From Candidatus Flemingiibacterium merdigallinarum (GTDB taxonomy: Bacteria; Bacillota; Clostridia; Oscillospirales; CAG-272), in assembly GCA_904386005.1 (NCBI GenBank), contig CAJFKR010000001.1, positions 101,130 to 139,524 on the forward strand: 38,395 nt of DNA, given 5' to 3'. The notes below the pieces were generated by a model, which made no database searches, was not told the origin of the DNA, and saw nothing but the letters and a program-made list of their open reading frames with translations. Numbering within the stretch: position 1 is the first letter of the stretch; each line of letters begins with the position of its first letter. Positions 8,103 through 14,274 of the stretch are shown here, in pieces. A program made the position numbers and the translations under genes.

Positions 8103-8450
8103 TTAGAACGGGATATCGATATCGTCGTCGAATGCCGGTCTATGCGGAGAGAACGGCGGGCGGCGTTTCACGCGGCGACCGTTTTTGATTCCCCGGAGTA
8201 TAACGAGCGCGGCGCTGACTACCGAAGCGACGACAACGAGCACAAGCAGCAGCTTGACTACCGAGATTTTAACGTCACCGTTGGCACGGACGGTAACGAG
8301 CGGTTTATTTTCATGTCCATGGTTATAGAGCGAAGTGGTTATATCGAATGTCTTTTTGACTGTTAGCCCCTTATCCGAGTCGAGCCGCTTTGAGAGCCGT
8401 TTGACTTCCTTGACCAAATGTTTATACTGATTTGCCATATTTATGACCAT
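8103..8450 (-). CDS. Small single-pass membrane protein, unknown
   Basis: 115 residues (111 from the second ATG at 8438). A basic, helical N-terminal part (KHLVKEVKRLSKRLDSDKG), a segment VRANGDVKISV, one strong membrane helix (VVKLLLVLVVVASVVSAALV) and a basic then acidic C-tail ending DDDIDIPF. I do not recognise the family. Start choice is unusual: AAAGGAGG is 19 bases before the ATG at 8450, and an 8-bp hairpin fills that gap; folding it places the ribosome site about 12 bases before the ATG at 8438, making MANQYKH the likelier start. The upstream sequence is copy C of the structured element, so translation may be regulated there. Confidence 0.6.
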   Translation of the reverse strand: MVINMANQYKHLVKEVKRLSKRLDSDKGLTVKKTFDITTSLYNHGHENKPLVTVRANGDVKISVVKLLLVLVVVASVVSAALVILRGIKNGRRVKRRPPFSPHRPAFDDDIDIPF

Positions 8451-8517
8451 GACTTCGCGACAGCGAAGTCCTCCTTTCTATGTCGATGTTTAGGCGGATT
8501 GTAAAAGTCGCAGAAAC
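8441..8517 (-). ncRNA. Structured element, copy C, in a 5' leader
   Basis: Minus-strand copy lacking hairpin 1 and the inner hairpins. It keeps the base of the outer stem (GTTT..GCG at 8517-8509 with CGC..AAAC at 8496-8488), the linker AAACATCGACATAG, AAAGGAGG, the last hairpin GACTTCGC-TGTC-GCGAAGTC (8470-8451) and ATGGTCATAA. The last hairpin stem is identical to that of copy B although the loop differs. It sits directly in front of the small membrane-protein gene and includes its only good ribosome binding site. Confidence 0.6.
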
Positions 8518-8563
8518 ATATTTACAATGAACTGACTACGATTACAGAGAAAATCGAGCCGTA

Positions 8564-9136
8564 TTATTTCCGGGTGTTATTTTTCAGCTTGATTCCGAAA
8601 ATTTCGGAGATACGCTTATTCTTCGAGCCCATATAATAGGAGAGACCGCCGGTGACGATAGCGGGGATTGGAGTGATGAGGAACCACCACCAGACATCCT
8701 GAATGACAGCGTCGACGAACAGCGCGTCCTCGGCAAGCTTTATTACGCCGAGGTACATTCCCTGTATGAGCCGCGCGATGGCGTTACAAACCATACTGAT
8801 ATTACCCGCCCACTCGGTATTGATGAGGATACCGAGTCCGATTAACAAAGCGAGAAGTATATTGATTGAATTTGCGCCGAGCGCGATGAGAAATCCCTTT
8901 GCGGGCATTTCACGCATACGACCGCCATCGATTTTAATCTTATCCCGCGCGCCGATATCCCAGCCGACTGTATACAGCACAACGAGGTAGAACACTATCG
9001 AGAACAGGCTTGCCACGAGCAGCAAATCGTCGTTCCCGCTTGTAGCGATAGTGACTATTGTACCGAACACGGTCATTGCTATCTGGTCGACGAACATTTT
9101 CACCATATTATATGAGTTTTCCTTGAGAAATTCCAT
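8564..9136 (-). CDS. Four-to-five-pass membrane protein, unknown
   Basis: 190 residues from the ATG at 9136. Hydrophobic stretches around MTVFGTIVTIAT, LVASLFSIVFYLVVLYTVGW, GFLIALGANSINILLALLIGLGI, ISMVCNAIARLIQGMYLG and WWFLITPIPAIVTGGLSYYMG, with a basic C-tail (SKNKRISEIFGIKLKNNTRK), point to an integral membrane protein of four or five helices. No family was recognised. A GTG at 9154 would add six residues; the ATG is preferred although its ribosome site (GGGTCGGG) is weak. A good minus-strand promoter lies 60-90 bases upstream. It heads a run of three minus-strand genes ending in the rhamnosidase; a role in carbohydrate uptake is possible but not shown. Confidence 0.65.
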   Translation of the reverse strand: MEFLKENSYNMVKMFVDQIAMTVFGTIVTIATSGNDDLLLVASLFSIVFYLVVLYTVGWDIGARDKIKIDGGRMREMPAKGFLIALGANSINILLALLIGLGILINTEWAGNISMVCNAIARLIQGMYLGVIKLAEDALFVDAVIQDVWWWFLITPIPAIVTGGLSYYMGSKNKRISEIFGIKLKNNTRK

Positions 9137-9194
9137 AATTACCCGACCCCACACGATAAGCGGTCACAGCCGCCTGAAATTATGATATAACTAT

Positions 9195-9223
9195 ATTTTA
9201 CAAATATACCCCGACTTTTTCAA
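9195..9223 (-). promoter_or_regulatory. Sigma-A type promoter for the membrane-protein genes
   Basis: On the minus strand TTGAAA (9223-9218), 17 bases, TAAAAT (9200-9195). Predicted transcript start near 9188, about 50 bases before the ATG at 9136. Confidence 0.65.
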
Positions 9224-9339
9224 GTCTTTACATGAAAAATTTACACTTTGGTCGCTGAACATTTACCGCACAGGTACGACCTGCAGCAGGAGTCAAGGGT
9301 TAGTCTCGGCGTTTCCGAAGCGAGCGAAATCATTCGCGG

Positions 9340-9370
9340 TCGAACAGAGCCGCGAAGCGGCTCTGTTCGA
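9340..9370. repeat. 14-bp palindrome with GAA loop
   Basis: TCGAACAGAGCCGC-GAA-GCGGCTCTGTTCGA, perfect, in the divergent gap between the membrane-protein gene and the recombinase gene. Its core GCCGC-GAA-GCGGC matches the palindrome at 5778-5796, so the two may belong to one repeat class. No T-run follows. The rest of 9224-9462 shows no gene. Confidence 0.7.
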
Positions 9371-9462
9371 GACAGCGTCGAGCGGTGGGGAATTACAAGC
9401 GGGGCGGCGAAATGAATGAGTTTATGGCTTTGGAGGTTCGAACAGGTGTTAACGGCTTGATA

Positions 9463-9491
9463 TTGACAAATCGCGGCGAGGGCGGTATAAT
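9463..9491 (+). promoter_or_regulatory. Consensus sigma-A promoter for the recombinase
   Basis: TTGACA (9463-9468), 17 bases, TATAAT (9486-9491), a perfect match. Predicted start near 9498 and a leader of about 27 bases with GGGGATGA before the ATG at 9525. Confidence 0.85.
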
Positions 9492-9524
9492 TATTATATT
9501 GAAACTGCGTTTGGGGATGATTAT

Positions 9525-10565
9525 ATGCAGACTTTAGTCGATCTCGGAGAGCTGCCGCGCTTAGTGCGCGATTTTGTGAGCTACAAGCTGACGGTACAGG
9601 GGCGCTCGAAGAAAACCGCGGACGAATACGCGCTCGACCTGCGCACCTTTTTCCGCTATCTCAAGGTCACGCGGGCGGGGGGCGATGTATCCGCGCTTTC
9701 GCCGGAAGAATTTAGCGAGGTAGACATATCCGGTATGGAGCTCGACTTCATCGGCTCGGTCACGCCGGACGAAATATACGGCTTTCTATACTACACATTG
9801 TCAGCCCGCGGCAATCAATGGTCGGCTCGGGCGCGCAAGCTGTCGGCCATCAAGAGCTTCTACAAGTATCTCTCCGTTGGCAAGAAGCTGATACCCGACA
9901 ATCCGGCGAAGGACATAGAGGGTCCCCACAAGAAGCAGTCGCTGCCGAAGTTTCTCTCGCTCGACGAGAGCGAGCGGCTGCTCGACGCGGTACTCGGCGA
10001 CAACGAGAGCCGGACGCGCGACCGCGACTACTGCATGATAACGCTGTTTTTAAACTGCGGGATGCGTCTATCCGAGCTCTGTTCGATAAACCTATCCGAC
10101 ATTGATCCTGAGTTTGAGTCGCTGCGAGTCATAGGCAAAGGCTCGAAGGAGAGGCTGATATATCTGAACGACGCCTGCCGGAGCGCGCTGCGGGACTATC
10201 TGAATGTACGCGCCTCGGACGTGGAGATAAAGGACAAGGACGCGCTCTTTCTGTCGTCGCGGCACACGCGCATCAGCAACAAGACGGTACAATGGGTGAT
10301 ATACAAATATCTGGAGCGCGCCGGACTCCAAAACAAGCGTTACTCGGTACACAAGCTGCGGCACACCGCGGCGACGCTGATGTATCAGACCGGCGACGTC
10401 GACGTCCGCGTACTGAAGGACATTCTCGGTCACGAGCAGCTGAACACGACGCAGATCTACACTCACCTCAGCGACGACAATATGAAGCGCGCGATCGATT
10501 CAAACCCGCTCGCGCACAAGCGGCGTTCAACAAAGAGTGCCGAGCCTAAGTCTGACACCGACTAA
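9525..10565 (+). CDS. XerC/XerD-type tyrosine recombinase
   Basis: 346 residues. N-terminal SAM-like DNA-binding domain (about 10-125) and C-terminal catalytic domain with the full set of active residues: R181 (CGMRLSEL), K208 (GKGSKER), H276 and R279 (HKLRHTAATL), H303 (LGHEQ) and the nucleophile Y312 (TQIYTH). Length is greater than XerC/XerD (about 300) because of an insertion around residues 50-75. With no phage or transposon genes nearby and a position beside the rimP-infB operon, it is more likely a housekeeping recombinase resolving chromosome dimers than an element integrase; no attachment site was found. It has its own consensus promoter. Confidence 0.85.
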   Translation: MQTLVDLGELPRLVRDFVSYKLTVQGRSKKTADEYALDLRTFFRYLKVTRAGGDVSALSPEEFSEVDISGMELDFIGSVTPDEIYGFLYYTLSARGNQWSARARKLSAIKSFYKYLSVGKKLIPDNPAKDIEGPHKKQSLPKFLSLDESERLLDAVLGDNESRTRDRDYCMITLFLNCGMRLSELCSINLSDIDPEFESLRVIGKGSKERLIYLNDACRSALRDYLNVRASDVEIKDKDALFLSSRHTRISNKTVQWVIYKYLERAGLQNKRYSVHKLRHTAATLMYQTGDVDVRVLKDILGHEQLNTTQIYTHLSDDNMKRAIDSNPLAHKRRSTKSAEPKSDTD

Positions 10566-10683
10566 CACACTGTATTCATACAAGTATGTACGATTTTAGT
10601 GATAAAACCGTTTATAAATAAATCATACTAATCTGTTCTTTCGGCAGAACTCACGATTGTCTAACATTTTTTTAGAAATAATA

Positions 10684-10712
10684 TTGACAAAAAGCCCGAG
10701 GCGTGATATAAT
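10684..10712 (+). promoter_or_regulatory. Promoter P1 upstream of the rimP-nusA operon
   Basis: TTGACA (10684-10689), 17 bases, TATAAT (10707-10712); perfect consensus. A transcript would begin near 10719 and meet the terminator ending at 10847 before it reaches rimP, so P1 makes either a short RNA or an attenuated operon transcript. Confidence 0.8.
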
Positions 10713-10718
10713 TGTTTC

Positions 10719-10847
10719 GGCAATCGGAAATGTCAGCCGATTGTCAGTGCTTTTTTATATTTTTTTTACTTTCTTTTCTTTTCCTTTCTTTTTCTTTTTG
10801 CGGAATCGGAGACGCTTTCAGGGCAGCGTTTCCGGTTTCGTTTTTTT
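10719..10847 (+). ncRNA. Candidate short RNA or attenuated leader from P1
   Basis: Bounded by P1 and a strong intrinsic terminator. It begins with a 9-bp hairpin (GGCAATCGG 10719-10727 with CCGATTGTC 10737-10745, one wobble), followed by T6, then a pyrimidine tract of about 50 bases (10750-10798) that is almost only T and C, then a 16-bp terminator stem (10801-10816 with 10825-10840) and T7. No open reading frame is seen. The layout fits a roughly 130-base RNA, or attenuation of the translation-factor operon. The long unpaired pyrimidine tract could be a protein-binding site. This is inference from sequence only. Confidence 0.5.
10801..10847 (+). terminator. Strong intrinsic terminator in the operon leader
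   Basis: CGGAATCGGAGACGCT pairs with AGCGTTTCCGGTTTCG over 16 positions (three G-T wobbles), loop TTCAGGGC, followed by TTTTTTT. It lies between promoters P1 and P2. Confidence 0.8.
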
Positions 10848-10893
10848 GTGGATTTATTTGGTGAGAAAATTATTATTTTTTTTGCTAAAACTA

Positions 10894-10922
10894 TTGCAAT
10901 TGGCAATCTTTTGTGATATACT
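10894..10922 (+). promoter_or_regulatory. Promoter P2 of the rimP-nusA-infB operon
   Basis: TTGCAA (10894-10899), 17 bases, TATACT (10917-10922). Start near 10929 gives a leader of about 170 bases. That leader holds a 10-bp hairpin (10957-10981, AGAGTGGGTT/AACCCACTCT), two near-identical units TGCCGCGGATATACGG and TGCCGCGGATCTACGG (about 10988-11024), and a hairpin CCCGC-TATTATT-GCGGG (11070-11086) between a GAGAAAGGAT stretch and rimP. Confidence 0.65.
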
Positions 10923-11101
10923 ATATATGGTAGAATGTTTTATTTTTTTCGATGGGAGAGTGGGTTGACAAAACCCACTCTTAATTTATGCCGCGGATAT
11001 ACGGCTTTGCCGCGGATCTACGGCGGAAAATCCTGCCGGCCGCGCCCCTGCTTTGGGGAGAAAGGATGTCCCGCTATTATTGCGGGCTATGGATATAGTA
11101 T

Positions 11102-11578
11102 ATGGCAAAAGGCTCAAAGAATGTGGTCTCGGTTGTGCGCGAAGCGCTCGAGCCGGTGATAACCGAGCTCGGATACCGGCTGTGGGATCTTGAATACGTG
11201 AAAGAGGGCGCCGAGTATTTCCTGCGCTTTACAATTGACTCGGACGACGGAATCACAATCGACGACTGCGAAAAGGTTCACCGTACAATCGACCCATTGC
11301 TTGACGAGCTTGACCCGATCGAGGGCTCGTATAATCTGCAGGTCTCGTCGCCCGGACTCGAACGTGACGTCAAATACGACTGGCACTACGCCGCGCTTGT
11401 CGGCGAGAAGCTCGAACTGAAGCTATACGCTCCGCTCGAGGAATATCCGGCGAAGAAGAGCTTTTGCGGTATCCTGCGCTCATTCGACGACGGGATTATC
11501 ACGCTCGACGACAACGGCAGCGAATACAAAATCCCGCAATCCAGTGTCTCACGGGCAAAGACGGTTTTTGAGTTTTAA
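11102..11578 (+). CDS. rimP: Ribosome maturation factor RimP
   Basis: 158 residues, normal length. RimP helps assemble the 30S subunit. The N-terminal domain is clear (ALEPVITELGYRLWDLEYVKEG, then FTIDSDDGITIDDCEKVHRTI and YNLQVSSPGLERDV, the family's most conserved stretch), followed by an SH3-like C-terminal domain (LRSFDDGIITLDDNG). It is the first gene of the operon rimP-nusA-rnpM-ylxQ-infB. The ribosome site is poor: GAGAAAGGAT lies 34 bases upstream with a hairpin between, and only TGGA is close to the ATG. Confidence 0.95.
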   Translation: MAKGSKNVVSVVREALEPVITELGYRLWDLEYVKEGAEYFLRFTIDSDDGITIDDCEKVHRTIDPLLDELDPIEGSYNLQVSSPGLERDVKYDWHYAALVGEKLELKLYAPLEEYPAKKSFCGILRSFDDGIITLDDNGSEYKIPQSSVSRAKTVFEF

Positions 11579-11667
11579 CGCGGCTTAAAGCGGACGGCGG
11601 GAGTCAAACGCACAAGGCGGCGCCCTCCGCGGCTCTTACGACTGCCGCGGCGGAAGTCACACAATCA

Positions 11668-11705
11668 CGTACAATCAATATTAATCATGTACAATCAATA
11701 TTAAT
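11668..11705 (+). repeat. Two 18-base direct repeats before nusA
   Basis: The unit GTACAATCAATATTAAT occurs at 11669-11685 and 11689-11705, period 20, in the 183-base gap between rimP and nusA. An AT-rich pair of this kind could bind a regulator or be a simple duplication. Confidence 0.6.
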
Positions 11706-11720
11706 TTAGATTACTACCAT

Positions 11721-11761
11721 AGGAAAGGAAAGCTTCGGGCTGACCGAAGCGGGAGAAATTC
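11721..11761 (+). promoter_or_regulatory. Double ribosome site with hairpin before nusA
   Basis: AGGAAAGG (11721-11728), then the hairpin GCTTCGG/CCGAAGC (11732-11750), then GGGAG (11751-11755) and the ATG at 11762. Either GGGAG acts alone at 6 bases, or the hairpin brings the first site to about 11 bases. Confidence 0.5.
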
Positions 11762-12868
11762 ATGAGTTCCGAATTATTTGAAGCGCTCGATTTGCTCGAA
11801 AAAGACAAAGGGATTTCGAAGGAATATATGCTCGAGCGAGTCGAAGCCGCGCTGATAAGCGCGTATAAGCGAGAAGCGGGCGGGCTTGCGAACGCCAGAG
11901 TCGAGATCGACCGCGACAAGCAGACGATACGAATGTTCGAGCAGAAGAATGTGGTTGACACGGTCGAGGACCCCACGACCGAGATATCGCTTGACGACGC
12001 GCTGAAAGTCAACCGCAAATACGCGCTCGGAAGTGTCTGCGAGATCGAGCTGAAGCCGAAGAACTTCCGCAGACTCTCGGCGCAGACCGCGAAGCAGGTC
12101 ATAATACAGGGCATACGCGAGGCGGAGCGCTCGAATATGATCAAGGAATACGAGCAGAAGAAAGAGGAGATCATCACCGCTGTAGTCGACAAGGTCGACC
12201 CCGAGAATGAGGACGTGCTTGTCGATACCGGCACCAGCAAGGTTTATCTGAAGAAGGCTGAGCAGATTCCCGGCGAGCATTTCAATGTCGGCGACCATAT
12301 CAAGGTATTCGTCACCGAGGTCATGAAGGAGACGCAGCGCGGACCGCTTGTCACGCTTTCGCGCACCGCTCCCGGACTTGTCAAGCGGCTGTTCGAGCTC
12401 GAGATTCCCGAGATTCAGGACGGCACGGTCGTCATCATGTCGATCGCGCGCGAGGCCGGCTCGCGCACGAAGATGGCGGTTATGAGCCGTGACGAGGCCG
12501 TCGACCCGATCGGCGCCTGCATCGGCAACAAGGGTATGCGAATCTCGAGTATAGTCAACGAGCTGCGCGGAGAGAAAATCGACATAATCAAGTACAGCGA
12601 GGATACCGCCGAATACGTCGCCGCCGCGCTGTCTCCGGCAAATGTGCGCGAGGTGGTGCTCGACAGTGAGAAGTCCTGCCGCGTAGTCGTCGACAGCGAC
12701 CAGCTGTCGCTCGCGATCGGCAAGGAGGGTCAGAACGCCCGTCTCGCCGCGCGTCTCACCGGCTGCAAGATCGACATCAAGACCCGCGAGGCGCTCGAAG
12801 AAGAAGAAACTGCGAAGCGCGCGTTTATCGACGCCGCCGAGGAGCAGGAAAAATTGGAAAACGTCTGA
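11762..12868 (+). CDS. nusA: Transcription termination/antitermination protein NusA
   Basis: 368 residues, the size of the short Gram-positive NusA without C-terminal acidic repeats. Domain order: RNA-polymerase-binding N-terminal domain (about 1-125), S1 domain (about 135-200, with DVLVDTGTSKVYLKKAEQIPGE), KH1 (about 230-280, GACIGNKGMRISSIVNELRGEKID) and KH2 (about 290-345, LAIGKEGQNARLAARLTG). It controls pausing and termination. It lies 183 bases after rimP in the conserved operon and is preceded by two purine-rich ribosome sites flanking a hairpin. Confidence 0.97.
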   Translation: MSSELFEALDLLEKDKGISKEYMLERVEAALISAYKREAGGLANARVEIDRDKQTIRMFEQKNVVDTVEDPTTEISLDDALKVNRKYALGSVCEIELKPKNFRRLSAQTAKQVIIQGIREAERSNMIKEYEQKKEEIITAVVDKVDPENEDVLVDTGTSKVYLKKAEQIPGEHFNVGDHIKVFVTEVMKETQRGPLVTLSRTAPGLVKRLFELEIPEIQDGTVVIMSIAREAGSRTKMAVMSRDEAVDPIGACIGNKGMRISSIVNELRGEKIDIIKYSEDTAEYVAAALSPANVREVVLDSEKSCRVVVDSDQLSLAIGKEGQNARLAARLTGCKIDIKTREALEEEETAKRAFIDAAEEQEKLENV

Positions 12869-13052
12869 CATGAACGGCGATTTCCGCATTTATAATAATA
12901 TGAAAACATAGTTCCGGCACGGGAGGATATCCGACACGCTTTTATATCCTTATTATATAGAGGCGGTGTTCGACTGTATTGATAGCACATAGTGCGCAAC
13001 GCTCGCGGCCGGATCTGGCACAGTATTTTGTGTTAGCAAAGGAGAACAGATT

Positions 13053-13346
13053 TTGCAGGAAAAGAACACGGCAGGACCAAAAAAGAAGCGTCCGGAGCGC
13101 AAATGTCTCGGCTGCGGAGAATCGAAGCCGAAGAACGAGCTCGCGCGTGTCGTCCGCGCGCCGGACGGCAGCGTGTCGCTCGACCTCACCGGCCGCAAGT
13201 CGGGCAGGGGAGCGTATGTGTGCAAAAATCCCGAATGTCTGAAGAAATGTCAGCATTCGAAGCGGCTCGAGCGCAGTCTCGAGGTCGAGATACCCGACGA
13301 GGTATACGACGCGTTAAGGGAGGAGCTGAACCGGAATGAAAGCTGA
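13053..13346 (+). CDS. rnpM: YlxR family protein, RNase P modulator RnpM
   Basis: 97 residues. Family hallmarks are RKCLGCGESKPKNEL at the start of the fold and GRKSGRGAYVCKNPEC in the middle, with the cysteines expected in this family. YlxR has been linked to RNase P modulation in Bacillus subtilis, hence RnpM. The start is a TTG with AAAGGAG 9 bases upstream; no good ATG exists. A 184-base gap separates it from nusA; that gap contains a weak hairpin and no supported gene. Its end overlaps the next gene by 11 bases, so the two are translationally coupled. Confidence 0.9.
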   Translation: MQEKNTAGPKKKRPERKCLGCGESKPKNELARVVRAPDGSVSLDLTGRKSGRGAYVCKNPECLKKCQHSKRLERSLEVEIPDEVYDALREELNRNES

Positions 13347-14247
13347 CAATGGCGACAGAGCTGACGTGAATAAATCCGGCGGCTCTGAATCGAGACGAAG
13401 CGAGCGCAAGCCGTCCAGACAAGAGCATCGCGCAAAACCGCGCGGCAAATCAGTACGGGACGCGTCGGGAAAGCCGAACGGACAGTCCGAACGACATGCG
13501 TCAAGGAAACTGCACAGTCAGAACGGACAAAGTAAGCCGAGTGAAATGCACGGTCAGACCGGACGGAACAGGTCGAGTGAAATGCACAGTCAGACCAGAC
13601 GGAATAGGTCGAGTGAACTGCACAGTCAGACCGGACAAAGTAAGCCGAGTGAACTGCACAGTCAGACCGGACGGAACAGGACGAGTGAACTGCACAGTCA
13701 GACCGGACGGAACAGGTCGAGTGAACTGCACGGTCAGACCGGACGGAACAGGTCGAGTGAAATGCACGGTCAGACCGGACGCGCCGCCGCGCAGAATAGA
13801 TTGCCGAAGACTCGGATCGATTCCGAGCTGCCGCGCGGCAAAACTGAATTGTACTCTGTTGAATCCGACGTATCCGACCTGTCCGATGTGTTCGAGATAC
13901 GCCAGTATGTCGTCGGCGAGGATAGGTCCGAGAAGCTGTTATCGCTGCTCGGATTCGCCGCGAGGGCGCGCCGGCTCGTGTTCGGAACCGAGCTTTGCCG
14001 TACCGCGGCGCGCGCCGGTCAGATTTCACTTGTGGTTATCGCCGCCGACGCGTCGCCAAATACAAAGAAACGCATTGTCGACGCCTGCAAATATTACGGA
14101 TGCGATGTTTGTCAATCTGCCGTACCGTCGTCTATACTCGCGAGCCGGCTCGGCAAGAGCGGCATAACCGCGGTTGTCGGACTCAGCGACCACAACTTCA
14201 TTGCCGGTATCACGGCGCTGTGCGCACGTCAAACCTTGGATATCTAA
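13336..14247 (+). CDS. ylxQ: YlxQ/L7Ae-like RNA-binding protein with repeat-rich N-terminus
   Basis: 303 residues, three times the usual YlxQ length of about 100. The C-terminal 100 residues are the L7Ae/L30e-type domain (EKLLSLLGFAARARRLVFGT, SLVVIAADASPNTKKRI, ILASRLGKSGITAVVGL), expected to bind structured RNA. The N-terminal 200 residues are polar, basic and disordered-looking, and include about seven tandem 12-residue units of ELHSQTGRNRSS type (about residues 57-148). GGAGGAG precedes the ATG, inside rnpM. The repeat keeps reading frame and identity at the DNA level, which suggests recent expansion. The extension could bind RNA non-specifically; this is inference. Confidence 0.85.
   Translation: MKADNGDRADVNKSGGSESRRSERKPSRQEHRAKPRGKSVRDASGKPNGQSERHASRKLHSQNGQSKPSEMHGQTGRNRSSEMHSQTRRNRSSELHSQTGQSKPSELHSQTGRNRTSELHSQTGRNRSSELHGQTGRNRSSEMHGQTGRAAAQNRLPKTRIDSELPRGKTELYSVESDVSDLSDVFEIRQYVVGEDRSEKLLSLLGFAARARRLVFGTELCRTAARAGQISLVVIAADASPNTKKRIVDACKYYGCDVCQSAVPSSILASRLGKSGITAVVGLSDHNFIAGITALCARQTLDI
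13506..13782 (+). repeat. 36-bp tandem repeat inside ylxQ
   Basis: About 7.5 units of 36 bp, each coding 12 residues (E-[LM]-H-[SG]-Q-T-G-R-N-R-[ST]-S and variants such as QSKPS). Units differ by a few bases, so copy number may vary between strains. Confidence 0.85.
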
Positions 14248-14274
14248 CCGTACCGAAAGGATGATCAATATAAT

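Noticed and set aside
9525..10565. Recombinase as integrase of a mobile element or integron
   Set aside because: No attachment repeats, cassette array, excisionase or other mobile genes nearby; adjacent genes are core translation genes.
10957..10981. 10-bp hairpin in the P2 leader as a terminator
   Set aside because: No T-run follows, and stopping here would silence the whole translation-factor operon; kept only as a leader hairpin.
12870..12911. 13-codon frame right after nusA
   Set aside because: No ribosome site and no recognisable content.
13506..13782. CRISPR-like array because of regular 36-bp units
   Set aside because: Units are contiguous without spacers and keep the reading frame of ylxQ.
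13250..14029. Minus-strand frame with regular repeats (VRSDRAFHSTCS type)
   Set aside because: The repeats only mirror the 36-bp units of ylxQ; there is no ribosome site or promoter on that strand.
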